Part shown: positions 20,377 through 32,853 of the stretch, piece after piece
Layout of the letters: the number at the start of each line of letters is the position of its first letter
Position numbering within the stretch: the first letter of the stretch is position 1
Origin: Paramyrothecium sp. XJ0827
Lineage: Eukaryota; Ascomycota; Sordariomycetes; Hypocreales; Stachybotryaceae
Assembly (NCBI GenBank): GCA_020881915.1
Contig: JAJFPB010000002.1
Span: 2,976,001 to 3,040,000, forward strand
DNA: 64,000 nt
Reading direction: 5' to 3'
The notes under the pieces: generated by a model
What the model was told of the DNA's origin: nothing
What the model saw: the letters and a program-made list of their open reading frames with translations, nothing else
Database searches by the model: none
Translations under genes and position numbers: made by a program

Positions 20377-23290
20377 TCATTCGCCAGCAGACTCCGGCTT
20401 CTTGATGTAAGTCGACAACCGGTTCGGTCCTCCACAGTACTGCGACGCACTACCACTGCAAAGCATCGCACAGTCTGTATCCGGGGCCTCCACAGATCCC
20501 TCGCCGAGAATGTTTCCGCAGAAGCACTCGCTGCTGTACTCGGTTCCAAAGTACTCGTAGTCAGCGCAGAACTCTGCGCAGAGCTCGTTTGTCATGCTAC
20601 CATCCGCCGTGGAAGCGCCTGTCAGTGCTCTACCACCGGTGCCTTCAGTTTGGCAGCCCAGCCAGACAAAATCGCCGGCAGCCGCGGGCTGTTCCGGGGC
20701 ACCGCCCGATGCGTTGGGATCCATGTACAACTCCAGACGATTGCCAGCACCGCAGAACTCGGACGCATCGCCACTACAGGTCATGCTGCAGTCCTCCAGT
20801 GGTGCCGACTCGCTGCTGGTCGCCAAATAGTCGCCACAGTAGCACTCGCTTGCATACTCCGTGCCGAAGTACTTGAAGTTGCTGCAAAATGTAGCGCACT
20901 GCTCGTTTGTCATATCAGCCGAGGCTGTCGATGGTCCCGTCAAAGCTCGACCTCCGACAGCCTCCTTCCAGCAGCCCACAAGGTTGTATTTTCCTACAAC
21001 TTCCCTGTGCACTGGTGTAGGCACGGGTGTTGCAGAAGTTGATGTGGACGTGATCGTCACTGCGGCTGTCGTAGAGTAGAGCTCCAAGCGGTTTCCTGCA
21101 CCACAATATTGGCTTGCATCCCCTCCGCATGCCATATTGCAGTCTTCAATAGGAACAGCCTCACTACTCGAAGCCAATGAATTACCACAGTAGCCTGTTC
21201 GCAGGTCAGTCAGGGATGAACGCTCTTGATAGCCACTGCGCTCGTCTCGGAGAAGAGCTTCTTTCATACTCACATTCTTGGCCAAACTCAGTACCCCAAT
21301 AGACGTAGTCACTACAGAATTCTTCACACTTTTCGAGAGTCAACTCTGCGTCTACATAGGAATCACCACTAAGCGCACGCGTACCGGCGCCCTCGCTCCA
21401 ACAAGTGATCAACAAGTATCCACCAACGCTCTCACGATGATACGGACTCGGAACAGGCGAAGCACTTGATGAAGCGGAAGACGTGGAAGGCGCAGACGGT
21501 GTAGATGGTGTAGATGGTGTAGACGGAGTAGATGGTGTGGATAGTGTAGACAGTGTGGAAGTTGCGGACGGCGTCGACGTCGTCGATGGTGTGGTCAACA
21601 AAGTGCTGGTCACTGATGTAAGAGTGGTCGATGACGCCGTGGTTGTTTCGGCCACCGAGGTCGAGTCGGATGCTCCAGCAGCGTTACAAACGGCAGGGTT
21701 GGCGAAAGGTCGGCAGGTTCCTCCAATATCATTGACGCTTCGGAAGCTGTCAGAGAGGCCGCCGTTCCTGACGTCAATGCGGGACTCGTAGGCCAGCCCT
21801 CCCTGTATCGTGTAGTTGGCACTGAACAAGGTGTATGCGCCGACACAGCGTCCCTTCTGCAAAGTGATGCTTGCCTCCTGCAGCCGCGGCACGGGACTTC
21901 TTGTTTGAGGTGTCTTGTATGTGACAAGAGCCGTAGCACCTTGATCTACACGATCATTTCGGACCGCGGCAACGACTGTCAAGGCTCCGGAGGATCCCAG
22001 CAGGCAGCTTTGGGGTACTTGCAGCAAAACCCCATCTTGAATCGGGTACCCTCCGCCATTGTTGTCAAATGCTGTGCTCGTGCCGTCGACCATGTTTATC
22101 GTGACTGTGAAGGATGAAATGCCGATGGAAGCGGGAATGTTAGCATCTATGGGGAAGAAGGCAAAGGTATCGTCAAAGCCCTGGCTGACACCTTGAATCG
22201 TAGTGGTGATGGTGCAAGGTGCTGATCCACATTGCGAGGCATCGTTCCTATTCTTATAAGTGAGAACAACAGTCGCAATGCTTTCTCTGGGCAGGTTTGT
22301 CGTTCGGACGCGGATGTATCCCGTAAAGCGTAGACTGGTTCCACCGGTAGCGAGGGATAATTGCAGGTTCACCGGCTTGACCTGGTAAGGAGCGATAGGA
22401 TCGGACAGAGTCACACTAGAAGGGACGACATCAATCATCTTCTGCAAGACCGTCTTGCAAATACTCCGAAACGCGTCCGCTCCGGCCATGGCCTCCATTG
22501 TTGCGTTGCCGTCCGAGTTGTAGACTTTGAAATCGGAGTGCTTGTTGACGCCAACAGCAGGGCCAGCTACCAACGGGTTCTTGGAGGTGCCATCAAGATA
22601 CTCCGTGACAACCCTGTTGTCGAACACCGCGACGGTACCGTCAAGACCTTGGAAGTCATTCACGTGGCTGCCCACGGGGACAATGTCCGGGAATTCTTGC
22701 GCATGAACACCGCCGAGCGTATGCCCACAAGCGGTAACCTGTATCATTTCCTGGTTCGTAAAGCCCATACGCTGGAACTGCTGCTGAAATGTGAGTACCG
22801 AGTTTTGGGGCTGCGGAACGCCAGTGGCACCTCTCGAAGTCGCATCGATGCGACCTGCACGGACAGGCACGGCAGGACCCCCACACGACCGAACAGATGT
22901 GTATACGGTCAGGGCGAGAAGATCAGCCAGGCTCGCCTTTTTGTTCATGAATGGTGCCAGGAACTCAAGAGTCGTTCTATGGCCTGGGCCTGTGTTTTCT
23001 CCATTCGTCAGCTCATACTGTAATGAGCCGTCCAAGCCCCCAGTTCCGAAGAAGGTGTTGGCGGTGGACATGTCGTGGAATGCCGTTCGCAGCCATTCTG
23101 CGGCGTTCTGTCGGCCTGGACCGGATGCCTCGCTCGCGCAAGGGCTGACGGGACCGGCAAACTTGCGAGCGCGAAAGGAGGTGAGCTGGAACATGATTTC
23201 CTCGAGTTCATCGATAGCGGAGGGCCATGTCGGATCGCCAAGGGCGTGACCGGCTGCGCCCAGAAGGGCTAATACAGTCAACAGCCTCAT
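20377..23290 (-). CDS. Secreted heme peroxidase with three C-terminal WSC domains (hybrid-type B-like)
   Basis: Two exons (21274-23290, 20377-21194) give 944 aa. A signal peptide (residues 1-18) precedes a heme-peroxidase domain with distal Arg68 and His72 (RTAFHDMST) and proximal His190 (ACGHTLGG). A beta-rich region of about 200 residues is followed by a Ser/Thr/Pro linker of STPSTPS repeats. Three WSC modules follow, each with about eight cysteines and a CxxFCxxYxYxGTE-like motif, at roughly residues 615-706, 735-828 and 848-935. The first WSC is split by the 79-bp intron, which rejoins as GQECYCGN. Catalytic peroxidase-WSC fusions are known in ascomycetes, notably the hybrid type B (APx-CcP) group of Magnaporthe. 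WSC modules bind wall polysaccharide, so the enzyme likely works at a wall or plant-polymer surface; that part is inference. All catalytic residues I checked are present. Confidence 0.85.
21498..21560. repeat. 9-bp minisatellite in the peroxidase linker
   Basis: Repeats of a 9-bp unit (GTAGATGGT and variants) on the plus strand encode the STPSTPSTP linker on the minus strand, between the peroxidase and WSC parts. Confidence 0.8.
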
Positions 23291-26200
23291 GGTAGTTGGT
23301 ATTCAAGACAGCAAGGCCTTGAAGGGTTTTTGTGCAAGTAACTCGAGTGCTTCTGAATGTGAAATACAATTTTCAAGCCTCAGGGCTTTGGAGGTCTGCA
23401 AAATGCAGCAAACGAATGTGGCACCCACGAAGGATAAACCCTCCTATGTACGAGCGAGTGAACGATACAGAACGGGCAGAAGAACAAAACCAAGGGGAAG
23501 AAGAAAAGAAATGCAGAGCTCTGACGAGATAACTCGTAGTAAGACGGCTGCGCCCACATGATTGCAGGCGCCTCGTTAGCTGTCATGCTGCCGGCCAAGA
23601 TCGATATCTTCAGCTTTGCGCAGGGTGGCACCCACTGTGCAGCTCGAGGTCTCATGGCGAGCCAAACAACCCTCGTATTCCAGGGCTGCATTGCGAGTCT
23701 GGCTGCATTAGCCTGCAGCAAAGCCTCGGGGCCTGGATTGGGGATTGGCTGATAGTTCCGAAGGCACATGCGGCTCGATTGGGTGACAATGCAACGATAT
23801 CATTCGAGCAGCTGCCGTTGGACAGACACACTGCCGGAACCTCGCATGTGATTCAATAAGCCAAAAGATGTTCAACAGGGCGTACCTGTCGAAAGCTTTG
23901 AGAAGACACCACCATGGTGTTGTTCTGTTCAAGCGTTGCATGCATCACGAGAGTTGTGTTTGAATCCAGGACACGGCGTTATTCGTCACACGTAGTAGTG
24001 AGCATTGGCTTCCGCAGGGCCATCGACACTGCCGTTCGCCGCTTGTCCCTATCGTTGTCATACGTAGCTTAAAGAGCTTAGATCCCAATTGCTCGGAGAA
24101 AATGCGACGGGCGGGCTGCAGGAACTGCTGCACAGGGGTTGGTTTATCTCCTTTTGTCCCTGGGTCCTAAAACTCTAGCTCACCAAGGACCTTGTGACCA
24201 GAGCAATGGGTTTCCCATTACGTTCAGTCTCGGAGATGAAGAAATCCCTGCGCAGATCCGTAGGATCGAGGGTGGCTGCGGCACCCCTTGGGTGACACTT
24301 CTGGGCGGAGAGAGCATGGAAGCTCAACACAAGGAGCAGTTACTTGGCAATAATACCTTTGCGGTCAACTGGCCTTGGCAATATCAATCACACGCATGTC
24401 TCTTGCCGCTTTCATGATGCTCCAGGTTTCACGGGCTCCGCTTGCCGTTGCGTGCCTGTCCATAATCAGGCCGACTATTGGCGTCGCGCGTCTAAATAGT
24501 GCCAGATCCCCAGTTCAACGCCGTCGCATGCATCGGGCCGGCCCACACTAGGGCGGGGGCTAATTTTGAGCGTCGAGATCCGCTGGAAGGATTGAGGTCC
24601 CAGTGCGCGTGCAGCCCAGTTCAGCGGCTTTCACCCCTGTCGCATCCTGTCGCGATGGGTAGTTGAACGTTTTGAGATCCTGACGAGATTGGAAAGCAAT
24701 AGTTTGTCAGGTGGGCGCTGTAACGGGTAGCCGTGAACACAGTCCGACACTATGCAGGTGACCACAGGACCCATCCTCGCGCCATTGTCTTTGCCGTATG
24801 CACGGCACGACACCCCAGGCCCTGCTTAGCCCAGACGTCAAAGGTTTTTTCATTCGTTCAAGACGACGAAGACATAGATAAGGCTGCACACACTAGTGCC
24901 GAAGCCTCACCACTTCGGTTGCCTTGATTGAGATTCCATGAATACCCATGTTCCTCTAGATAAAAGCTGAACTTTCTGGGCTTTAAACCACTTCTACGGC
25001 CTTAAAAGCTATGAATAAATGGATGATCAATGATTAATAAAAACATATTAAATGATTAATGAACAAAACAAACCACCTCATAGTGAATCATTGATCTCTA
25101 TTGTAAGACGGAGGATCTTGGGATAGGCAAAGGCCTTGCGCCGATAATCATCCAGGCTTGTAACTTACAACATATCAGAGCACAATAGGGTCAACCATCA
25201 CAAGTAGAGATGCCGCAACGCAAGAGAATGATGCAGTCTAATCCTTTCTCTAAATCATGCAGTTAAGAGCGTATAACACTGCAGCCCGCGTTGTGCCTAT
25301 CAGAAGGAAGACCCATTCAAGGTGTCTATCCGCCATTCTATAAGTGTCGGACGTAGCCCTACACGCTTGATTCGAAGGAAATGATCGCATCCAATATACC
25401 GAGGCAGCGGCATCGCATACCCGTCGCCAATCGGTACCCACTCAAGAACTCCAAAGCTTGGTTCTCCTAAGAGTAATGTTCCCCGATCTCTGAACACCAT
25501 CTCCGGACTCTCGATCAACGGGTCGTCACGGCACGATGTCCCGGCAGGAACACCATCGATGAACACCCAGCAGTGCGGGCTAGCGAATCGCCAAAGTTCC
25601 AGGGAATAAGCATTACCGAGGCTATGCGCCCTTGTCGCCAGTTCCTATTGTAGTTGAAACAGCCGACTGACAGGAAAGCCGAAGAAGTGGCCTCCCCGTC
25701 ATCGAGACTTGCAACTTTCGCAAAACAGGGCAGCTCATGACGCCTCGGAGCTAGTCACCCGGGCACACCAATACGCTTGAAATCATCCAGCAATAAAAGA
25801 AAAGAAAAAGGTCTCCCCTTCGTCCAGATCGATGATCGACACGCTACGACACACCTGTTTTGAAAGAAGGTTTCGGCCTACTTGGAAAGGCCTCGGAGGT
25901 CCCGCGGCAAGTCCACTGTGGCTTGGCTTGCGTGGCTGTGTGTGGCCAAATGGCCCCCGCCAAGTCTCCAGCGATCTCCCGCTGTGTCCAATCGCCAGTG
26001 CGCACATGCCGGCATTTGACGACATCGCACCCCCACCAGCCACAGTGCCCTTCGTCATCTACTCAGGACCCTTCTGCTCTTGTCCAATCCGGCAACGTGA
26101 AAAGGCGGGAAAGCTACTAGACGCCCAGGCGATGGGCTCGCCACGCTCTTCTTGGCAGTACCCTGATGTGCACCTCCTCTAGGGCCTTTCCGCCATGCTA

Positions 26201-26466
26201 CCTTAGCCGGTCAGCTCGACTAGTAGCTGCGTGATACGTAATCGATCGACCAGCTGCGCCATCTGGGTTTGCGTCCCCAGGACCACATGTAAGGATATAT
26301 CATGTCATATCCCCAGTTGAAACCAGGCGCATGTGGCCGTCTCTATATTCTGCAACCTTCCACGGCCAGGTTCAGTGACTGCAATCTCTACTGCCCGGCC
26401 ATACTCAGAAACGACCTATAGGTTGAACCACGCACATCCAGTGGACATCGTTGCTTCACCACCACA
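23291..26466. other. 3.2-kb gene-poor region
   Basis: No intact gene is seen between the peroxidase 5' end and the MARVEL gene 5' end. A coding-like minus-strand fragment lies at 25300-25644. An AT-rich patch with ATGATTAAT-like repeats lies at about 24,960-25,110. The ends should carry the two divergent promoters. Confidence 0.45.
25300..25644 (-). pseudogene. Coding-like fragment, unrecognised
   Basis: The minus frame is open for 114 codons between two stops and reads as protein-like sequence (LELWRFASPHCWVFIDG, FGVLEWVPIGDGYAMPLPRYIG) with normal amino-acid balance. There is no ATG near its start and no flanking exon I could find. It looks like a remnant or an isolated exon; I do not recognise the family. 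Confidence 0.3.
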
Positions 26467-27426
26467 ATGGGTACCAAGGCGGGTTTCGGGCTCAAGCTCG
26501 TTCAATGGACCATTCGAGGCGTGCAGTTCCTCTGCTCTGCTCTCATCCTCGGGGTCTACTCCTACTTCCTAGCTACCTTGCATAACCACGGCCTCGGTTC
26601 CAGTAACACGGTCCGCGCCGTCGCGGGCATCTCAGGCGCCGCCGCGCTCTACAGCTTGTTGGCGCTGCTGCTGCTGTGCTGCGTGGCCGGCCTAACCTTC
26701 ACTTCTTTCCTTGCCATCATTCTCGACCTCGCCTTCATTGGTGCCTTCATTTACGTCGCCGTCGCCAATAGGGACGGCGCCGGCAGCTGCAACGGATATC
26801 TTGATACGCCATTCGGCAGAGGCCGCTCCAGCGACACTGCGGAGGGTAACAGGGATGGCTTCACTGCCTTGCCTAGTTTCCGCACCGCGTGCCGCCTTCA
26901 GACTGCCTGTCTCGCCGTGGCCATCATTGCTATGTAAGTCTCGACCTCACTCAAATATAACCCGAGCTACACTAATTCCAATCCCAGCATCTTCTTCATC
27001 TTCTCCATCTTGATGGAGGTTGCCCTTGCCCGTAACCACCGCAAGGAGAAGCGTTTCGGTCCCAGCCCTCACAACAACTACACGTCAGGAGCCGGTGACC
27101 GTCCCGCTCGAGGCGGATTCTTTGCTCGCATGCTCCGTCGTCCAGGCACCACCAAGCCTACCAACGATGACCTCCTCCCCGAGCATGCCCACCCCAACCA
27201 GGTTGACGGAGGTCGTCATAGCTATGCCACTGAGACAACTGCCGTGAACCATGACAACAGGTACAGTGGTAACTACAAGCCCGAAACAGGGTACGGCCAC
27301 AACACCGCCAACCCCAACGTCAACGCCAATGCCAACCCGTACAACGGCCAGACCACTGGTACGCTTCCTGCACTGCAAAATACTGGGAACTATCGCTATG
27401 GCGATGGTGTATATGAACGGCCTTGA
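26467..27426 (+). CDS. MARVEL-like four-span membrane protein
   Basis: Two exons (26467-26933, 26988-27426) give 301 aa. Four hydrophobic spans lie at about residues 12-34, 50-72, 75-98 and 140-165; the last is completed across the intron (AIIAI-IFFIFSILMEV). This layout, with a small loop containing CNGY before the fourth span, is that of fungal MARVEL-domain proteins, which sit in the plasma membrane or eisosome-like domains. The long cytosolic tail is basic at first (ARNHRKEKRFG), then Asn/Gly/Pro-rich with NPNVNANANPYN. Precise function is unknown. Confidence 0.75.
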
Positions 27427-27828
27427 GTCCAAATAATGGCGCTCGTAAATGATGAAAGAAAAACGAGGAAAAAAGAAAGGAAAAAGCGAAAACGATGAAA
27501 GAAGCAGAGATCAAAATTACTCACACGATGTCCATCGGCTGATGGGTGTTCACAAAGGGGAGACGAGAAGTAAAGGTATCGCCGCTCAAACATATGTTTC
27601 TCTACACTAGTTTAGCTATGCCATACAAGCATAATAATGTCTAATTTTGCCATGAGCTTTGTTCGCTTGCTCCAACAGCACGCTACCTACCCTTATTTGC
27701 ATGCAAGCCAAATCATTCACGTTTACGTTCTCGCTCCTGTGAGTGGTGGCATTGTTGTCGACCCAATCCCATCGACGGACTGTACCCGGCGGTCCCTATC
27801 GTGGATTTTAACAGGGGTGTTGCTGTTT
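27427..27828. other. Convergent 3' gap
   Basis: 402 bp between the 3' ends of the MARVEL gene and far11. No gene is seen. Confidence 0.4.
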
Positions 27829-30800
27829 CTAGCCCCAACCCTCAACCTGTTCCATCTCACTCATACTGTCATCGCCAAGATCAACCCAGTTCATGTCCAA
27901 CTTTTCCAGTTCCTTCGTGAAGAAGTTCTGCTCCTCCCGCATTGCCGTCCCGAGGTCTAGCGCAATCTTCTCTGGGTATCTGCGCAGGTTGAGCCAATGC
28001 GTCAAACTCCGTAAAGCCTGCTCCAAAGGCAGCGCCGAGTCCACCTCGGCGTCCACATCGCTGCCTGCCAGCCACTCATCCCGCAGCTCGGGCCGGCAGT
28101 GCAGGTATACCGCTGTAATGACCCTCATGTTGCTCTGGCGCCACTTACGGCCGCAGTAGGGAACTTGGTTCTTGAAGAGCTTCAACGTGTATAGGCGGAG
28201 CTCGGGCTGCGGAACCCGGAGGGATTTGCGCAGGATTTGGGACGACTTGTATTGAACCAAGAGAAGGTTGCGATATGCTTTGTTCTTGCATATCTTCTGC
28301 ATCACCCTCAGATAGTTGATTAGAGAGAAGAAATTGCGTCTGCTGAAATCAGTGATGGGCACAGTAGGCAGCGGGTTCACCGGGCAGCCGAGTTCGTCCA
28401 CTTCGGGCCGAATCGCCAATTGGCTGTCATCCTGAATAGTCCCCTCTTCCTGTTCAGTGGACGTCGGGGGGACAGGTGGGGAGCGCCGTCTCTTAATAGC
28501 TGGTGGTGCCGCTTCGTCATCGCTTTCACCGTCCGCTGCACTTTGCTCTTCCTGAATTTCTTCTCCCTCTTCTCCCTCTTCTTCCTCTACCTCGTCATCA
28601 TCATCGTCGTCGTCATCGTCGTCAGGATCCGAAGAAGCCTTGTCTTTCGATCTCGAGCGTATGTTACAGAATTGGAAGAAGCTAGCAATTTTGCGTCAGC
28701 CAACGACACGGTACTGTTGAGATTGAATATCGTACCTGTTTTCAACACGGTCCATCTTGCTACCAACGACTTGCTGTATATCTTGATGAGCGAAGAGCTT
28801 AAGGACCAAGGGTACGTAATTTGAATCAAGTAACAATTGCGTCATGTACTCAAATTTGAGCACGTCTGTCAAGGAAATGTTAGTTGAATGGTTGTTGGTT
28901 ATACATGTACCCAGTACGTACGAGACAATCGGAGCCACTTGAGTAACAAGAGCAGTATGCCAGTCATGGCTTTGGCGGTGATCTCTCGCGTTCTTGCAGC
29001 ATCAAGCTCCTCGGGAGAAGGTTCCGGTAGCTCGGGCATTGGACTCTGTCCGGCTGCTTCACCAGGTCTTTGAACACCAGGTCCAGCACCATTTATACTC
29101 TGATTTGTTGTCCGACCCGGCATACCAGGAGGTCCTTGGGGTGGTTGTTGAGCGACGATCGCGGTCACGTTGACGAGGATCGGGCGTAGTAACACAATCA
29201 CCAAAGATTGCAAATGAGGCAGAGCCTCTCGCTGATATTATTAGTATAATGCGTCTGAAGAGGCTGCAAGAATGTACTCACATAGAATTTTTCCACAGCA
29301 ACCAGTCTTTGCTTATCCCTCTCACTCAAATCCCCAGGCCGTGGACCGAAATCGACCTCTGGCTCTGCTGGAGGTGGCGCACGCTTCTGCTTTGATTCTG
29401 ATTTGAGTTCCCTCAGGATTTCTTTGTCCTCTAGGGTCAATTCGTCCAAATCCAAGTCTTCAATTTCTTCGTCGTCGCTTTGATCCCAGCCACGGTCAAA
29501 CTTGAGAAACTGCTCTCGCTCGTCCCACAGTTGCCGAGTTGCTCGTGTCATTCGAACCCTGGAAGAAAAAAGCTCGCCTGCCTCAAGGATTGATGCTGGA
29601 ATATCGCTCCCTTCCCACCTCCGGCTCACAATTTCACCATGAATACTCGCCAGTCCCTTACCTCCCGCGCTGTTGCTTGTGGCATCAAGGGGTGGATACA
29701 TGAATGGAAAGTTCTGGTTCGTCTGGTAGTTTTGCTTCTTACCGCTCTTTCCTCCAATTCCAGGTGATGGAGGGGGGGAAGGGGCAGGCGTAGCGATATG
29801 GACAGGTTGGTTAAGGATAGAAGCACCACCGTTCTGCGAATTGGGTGGACCTGGAATGATGCCGTTTGAAGCGTTATTGCGAGATGTTTGATTGGGTAAG
29901 GGCGGGAGAAGGGAGGTGTTATCTGCTTCCAGGGGTATAACTGGCCGTGGTGGTACATATGAGGGGTATTTAGAAGTAATCTCCTGGCGGAAGAAATGAT
30001 AGTCCAAAGGTGATGCTGTAATGGTTTCCTTGTCCTTGGCGTCTAGCCCCATCTCGCTCGTGGCTTTCTTCAACGCGTCGAGCTCTGGGGTTCCACCGAA
30101 CACCAATAATATGGATTTCCAGAAAAGCAAGAATATCTGCCCTTGTCAGCAACCATTTTGATGTATTCAATTTAATGCATAGTTTACCTGCGTATGTGGC
30201 ATGGAGCCTTGTTCGTCCCAGCGAAGCTTGGATGTCGCCAGGAGCATGAAATCGACAAGTGATGGGTTCAGCTCAACTAGCCTTGCGTCAGCTCACTATT
30301 CAACACAGACCAAATTTTCCTACATACGTAATTTGCCATAAGTTGAGGACATTTCTTCGGTGTCATTCAAAGTCTCTTGAATGGCGATGTATATGATGGT
30401 CATGAGATTGAGGAGCTCGTCCTGGGCTTCTTGTGGGTTGGACTGTTGGATGTCGCCAGACCTGGAGTTGTCAGCGCTGTGGTTCTTCATTCCCACGCTG
30501 CCATGAACGCGCGCTTACCAGTGCAGCTCAAAGGAGCTCCTCAATGCGTCCCATATCACGGGCAATCCTTCCAGCGAACTCAGACATTCCACGCCAGCCC
30601 TGATCGCCCGCAGCTGCGAGATGCTAGCGACGGATTTACTGTCCTCAAGCGTCGCATTGGACAGAGCTGTATCTCCCCATCGGCCCAGTACCAAGTACGT
30701 GATCTTGCCAATGGCTGCGGAGCGGAGCGCTGCATCGTTGGACTGCACTCCCGCGATGGCTGCCTGGACAAAACGAGTCCGCATGTCATTGTCCGCGTCA

Positions 30801-31252
30801 TCCCAGCCGAAGTCGCCGTCGAACTCTTGCTGCCAATGCCACTCGAAGGCCTTTTCGGCCGCATTGAGACGTACCCATTGCCAGAACTGGTACACGAACC
30901 ATTCGTCGATCTCTTCGGCGTGTGGGCCCGTGTCGGAGTACACAAAGTCGTAGGCGCCGGGCGCCGCTCGGTTGACCTCATCGACGATCTTGCGCAGTTG
31001 TTGGAGCGATAGCGAGTCGGTGGGCGCTGGTGGCTTCGCATTGTTGGGTGGTAGCCCGGGGGTTGGAGGCGCGGACGGTACGGTGTTTCGTTGAAGACCG
31101 GGTCGAGTTGGCAGAGCCGGAGCCGGCGATTTCTGGGTTTGTTCAGGAATTCGTTCGCTTTCAGACACCTCCCCTGCGTCTGCGACGTCCTCGCTGGAGT
31201 CAACAGGCTCGGGCGTCGCCTTTGTATTCCTCGAAGTCCACAAGGTATTCAT
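27829..31252 (-). CDS. far11: STRIPAK subunit Far11 / HAM-2 (STRIP1/2 family)
   Basis: Homologue of yeast Far11, Neurospora HAM-2, Sordaria PRO22 and animal STRIP1/2, a core subunit of the striatin-interacting phosphatase and kinase complex. In filamentous fungi that complex is needed for hyphal fusion and fruiting-body development. Seven exons (30519-31252, 30328-30461, 30188-30277, 29282-30141, 28922-29231, 28736-28865, 27829-28681) give 1036 aa with consistent phases. The N-terminal N1221-like region holds TDSLSLQQLRKIVDE and YDFVYSDTGPHAEE...FQ/WQWVRLNAAEKAF. The C-terminal DUF3402-like region ends with FSRRNFFSLINYLRVMQKICK and PELRDEWLAG. A polyaspartate/glutamate stretch lies at the start of exon 7. 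Intron 3 needs the acceptor CAAG at 30142-30144; the next AG, 5 nt downstream, breaks the frame. Confidence 0.9.
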
Positions 31253-31941
31253 TGCTGCAGATGAGGATGTGCCGGTGAGGATTGGTCACGTTGCCTGTAG
31301 TACCTGAGGCATCCCGGGCTACTGAAGTTGTAGATTGACCGTAATTCAATCCATGAGCCGCCACAGCAGGCGCCGTAATTTACTGCTCGTTCGTGTTACG
31401 AATGTTATTTGGGGTGGGAGTTTGATGGCGGGAGAAGATCAACTTCCAGCTTATTATGCAGATAAGCTGGTGTTTAGTGGGCTGGGCAGGTACCTCCTAG
31501 CAGCGTTTGAAGCTGTTCCTACCTCAAAGGTACCTCAGGTACAGAGTACCGCTGTGATTTGTTCGACTAATCAATTGGCTGTCTCGACAGGCGCCTCCGT
31601 CGGCGGGGTCGGCGTCCAAAGTACCTTCTGCAGCACCTCGACATCCCACTTTCCACGCCCAAGGTACCTGCGGTAGGTAAGATGCGTTAGGTAAGTACCT
31701 ATGTGACCTAGGTAAAGGTAGGTGCCTTGGCCATGATTGCAGGCGTGGAGGGCTGGTGATCTGAAGTGTGCTTAGGTATGGATCAGGAGCCTTCAAAGCT
31801 ACAATGGACCAAGAGTGCCCCAACGGTTTGAAAACCCTCACAATCGCTCTAGTATGATCTCAATCAAAGGTATTCATAACGTCGTAATATCGCTTTCCTA
31901 TTTACCAAGGTAGGCGTTGCTCCAAAAGCTTTTGGTCGCTC
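31253..31941. other. Upstream region of far11 with clustered GGTACCT motifs
   Basis: 689 bp between the 5' end of far11 and the 3' end of the DUF2011 gene. Between 31,489 and 31,730 it carries at least eight AGGTACCT/TAGGTA-like motifs. No gene is seen. Confidence 0.55.
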
Positions 31942-32853
31942 TTACTCGGAGCCTATGTCATCTCCTTCAGAATCCTCATCGGCGGCTGTCTCTCCATTTG
32001 CAGACTTCTTTTCTTTAGCCTTGGCCCGCTTCCTTAATTTCTTCAGCCTGTTGAGCCGCTTCTTCTTCTCCTTCAGGTGCTCCTCCTTCTCCAGATTTTG
32101 CTTCGCGGCTGCCTCGTCCCTTGCCTTCTTCGCCCGCTGCTTCGTGCGGATGGCTATCCGCCGCTTCTTGCCAGGTCTCCTTTTCTTGATATTTGTGGGA
32201 TCATCCGTGTCCACGGATATCTTGTCGTTGCCTTGCGGCAACTTGGTGACCGTAATCGTCGTAACTCTCCACGGCAGCTCCAAGCCATACGATCGCTTGC
32301 TGGATCGTGCAACCACCTCGCCGCCGCTCAATGCTGCGAATTGATACTCCTGCTTTCGTTTGGCAGGCACATTTTTTACCCAGTAATAGGATATCGGCCG
32401 TCCCCGCACCAACCCGCCTTCGCCATGTAATTCCTCGTCGTCGTCCTCGAGTACTACCTTCGAGGCTGGATTTGATGTACTGAACAGCCGAAACATGTAG
32501 CCGTCGTCGCTCGCATCTTCCGCCGTAGGTTCCTTCGATGGATTCCGCTCCCGTGGTGGTTCGAGTCCGACCGCTTTCCGGTCCGTCTTAATATCAGACT
32601 CGTTCCTAGTATGCGGCCGCACTGGTTCACTCAAGTCGCTGAAGCCTAAGCTTTTCGCAATCTGTGCCTCGACAGTGGCGCGCAACTCCTCGTCAAGCCC
32701 CCCATTCGTGTCGCCGTCGAGACTTGAGGTCTCTGAGCCAGCCAAATCCGACCGGCGGACCCTGCGCCATGTGAGTATTAAGCAGTTAGTACAGGGGCAA
32801 GAACGGGCCAAATCGAACCTCTTCGCCTGAGGGTAGTCAAACATGGACGCCAT
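31942..32853 (-). CDS. DUF2011 family nuclear-type basic protein
   Basis: Two exons (32819-32853, 31942-32761) join as MASMFDYPQAKR-VRRSDL, the hallmark start of fungal DUF2011 proteins (MFD-P-AKRVRR). The result is 284 aa. The donor is GTTCGA, weaker than usual, but the intron has a TACTAAC branch point and a GCGCAG acceptor, and reading through it breaks the family motif. The middle holds FRLFS and a KRSYGLELPWRVTTI segment. The last 80 residues are a lysine/arginine-rich probable coiled coil (KKRRPGKKRRIAIRTKQRAKKA) ending in an acidic tail, suggesting a nuclear or nucleolar location. Function of the family is not established. A second in-frame ATG at 32844 is an alternative start. Confidence 0.78.
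   Translation of the reverse strand: MASMFDYPQAKRFDLARSCPCTNCLILTWRRVRRSDLAGSETSSLDGDTNGGLDEELRATVEAQIAKSLGFSDLSEPVRPHTRNESDIKTDRKAVGLEPPRERNPSKEPTAEDASDDGYMFRLFSTSNPASKVVLEDDDEELHGEGGLVRGRPISYYWVKNVPAKRKQEYQFAALSGGEVVARSSKRSYGLELPWRVTTITVTKLPQGNDKISVDTDDPTNIKKRRPGKKRRIAIRTKQRAKKARDEAAAKQNLEKEEHLKEKKKRLNRLKKLRKRAKAKEKKSANGETAADEDSEGDDIGSE

Noticed and set aside
22361..23023. 220-codon plus-strand frame over the peroxidase
   Set aside because: Antisense to the catalytic domain, with no recognisable composition.
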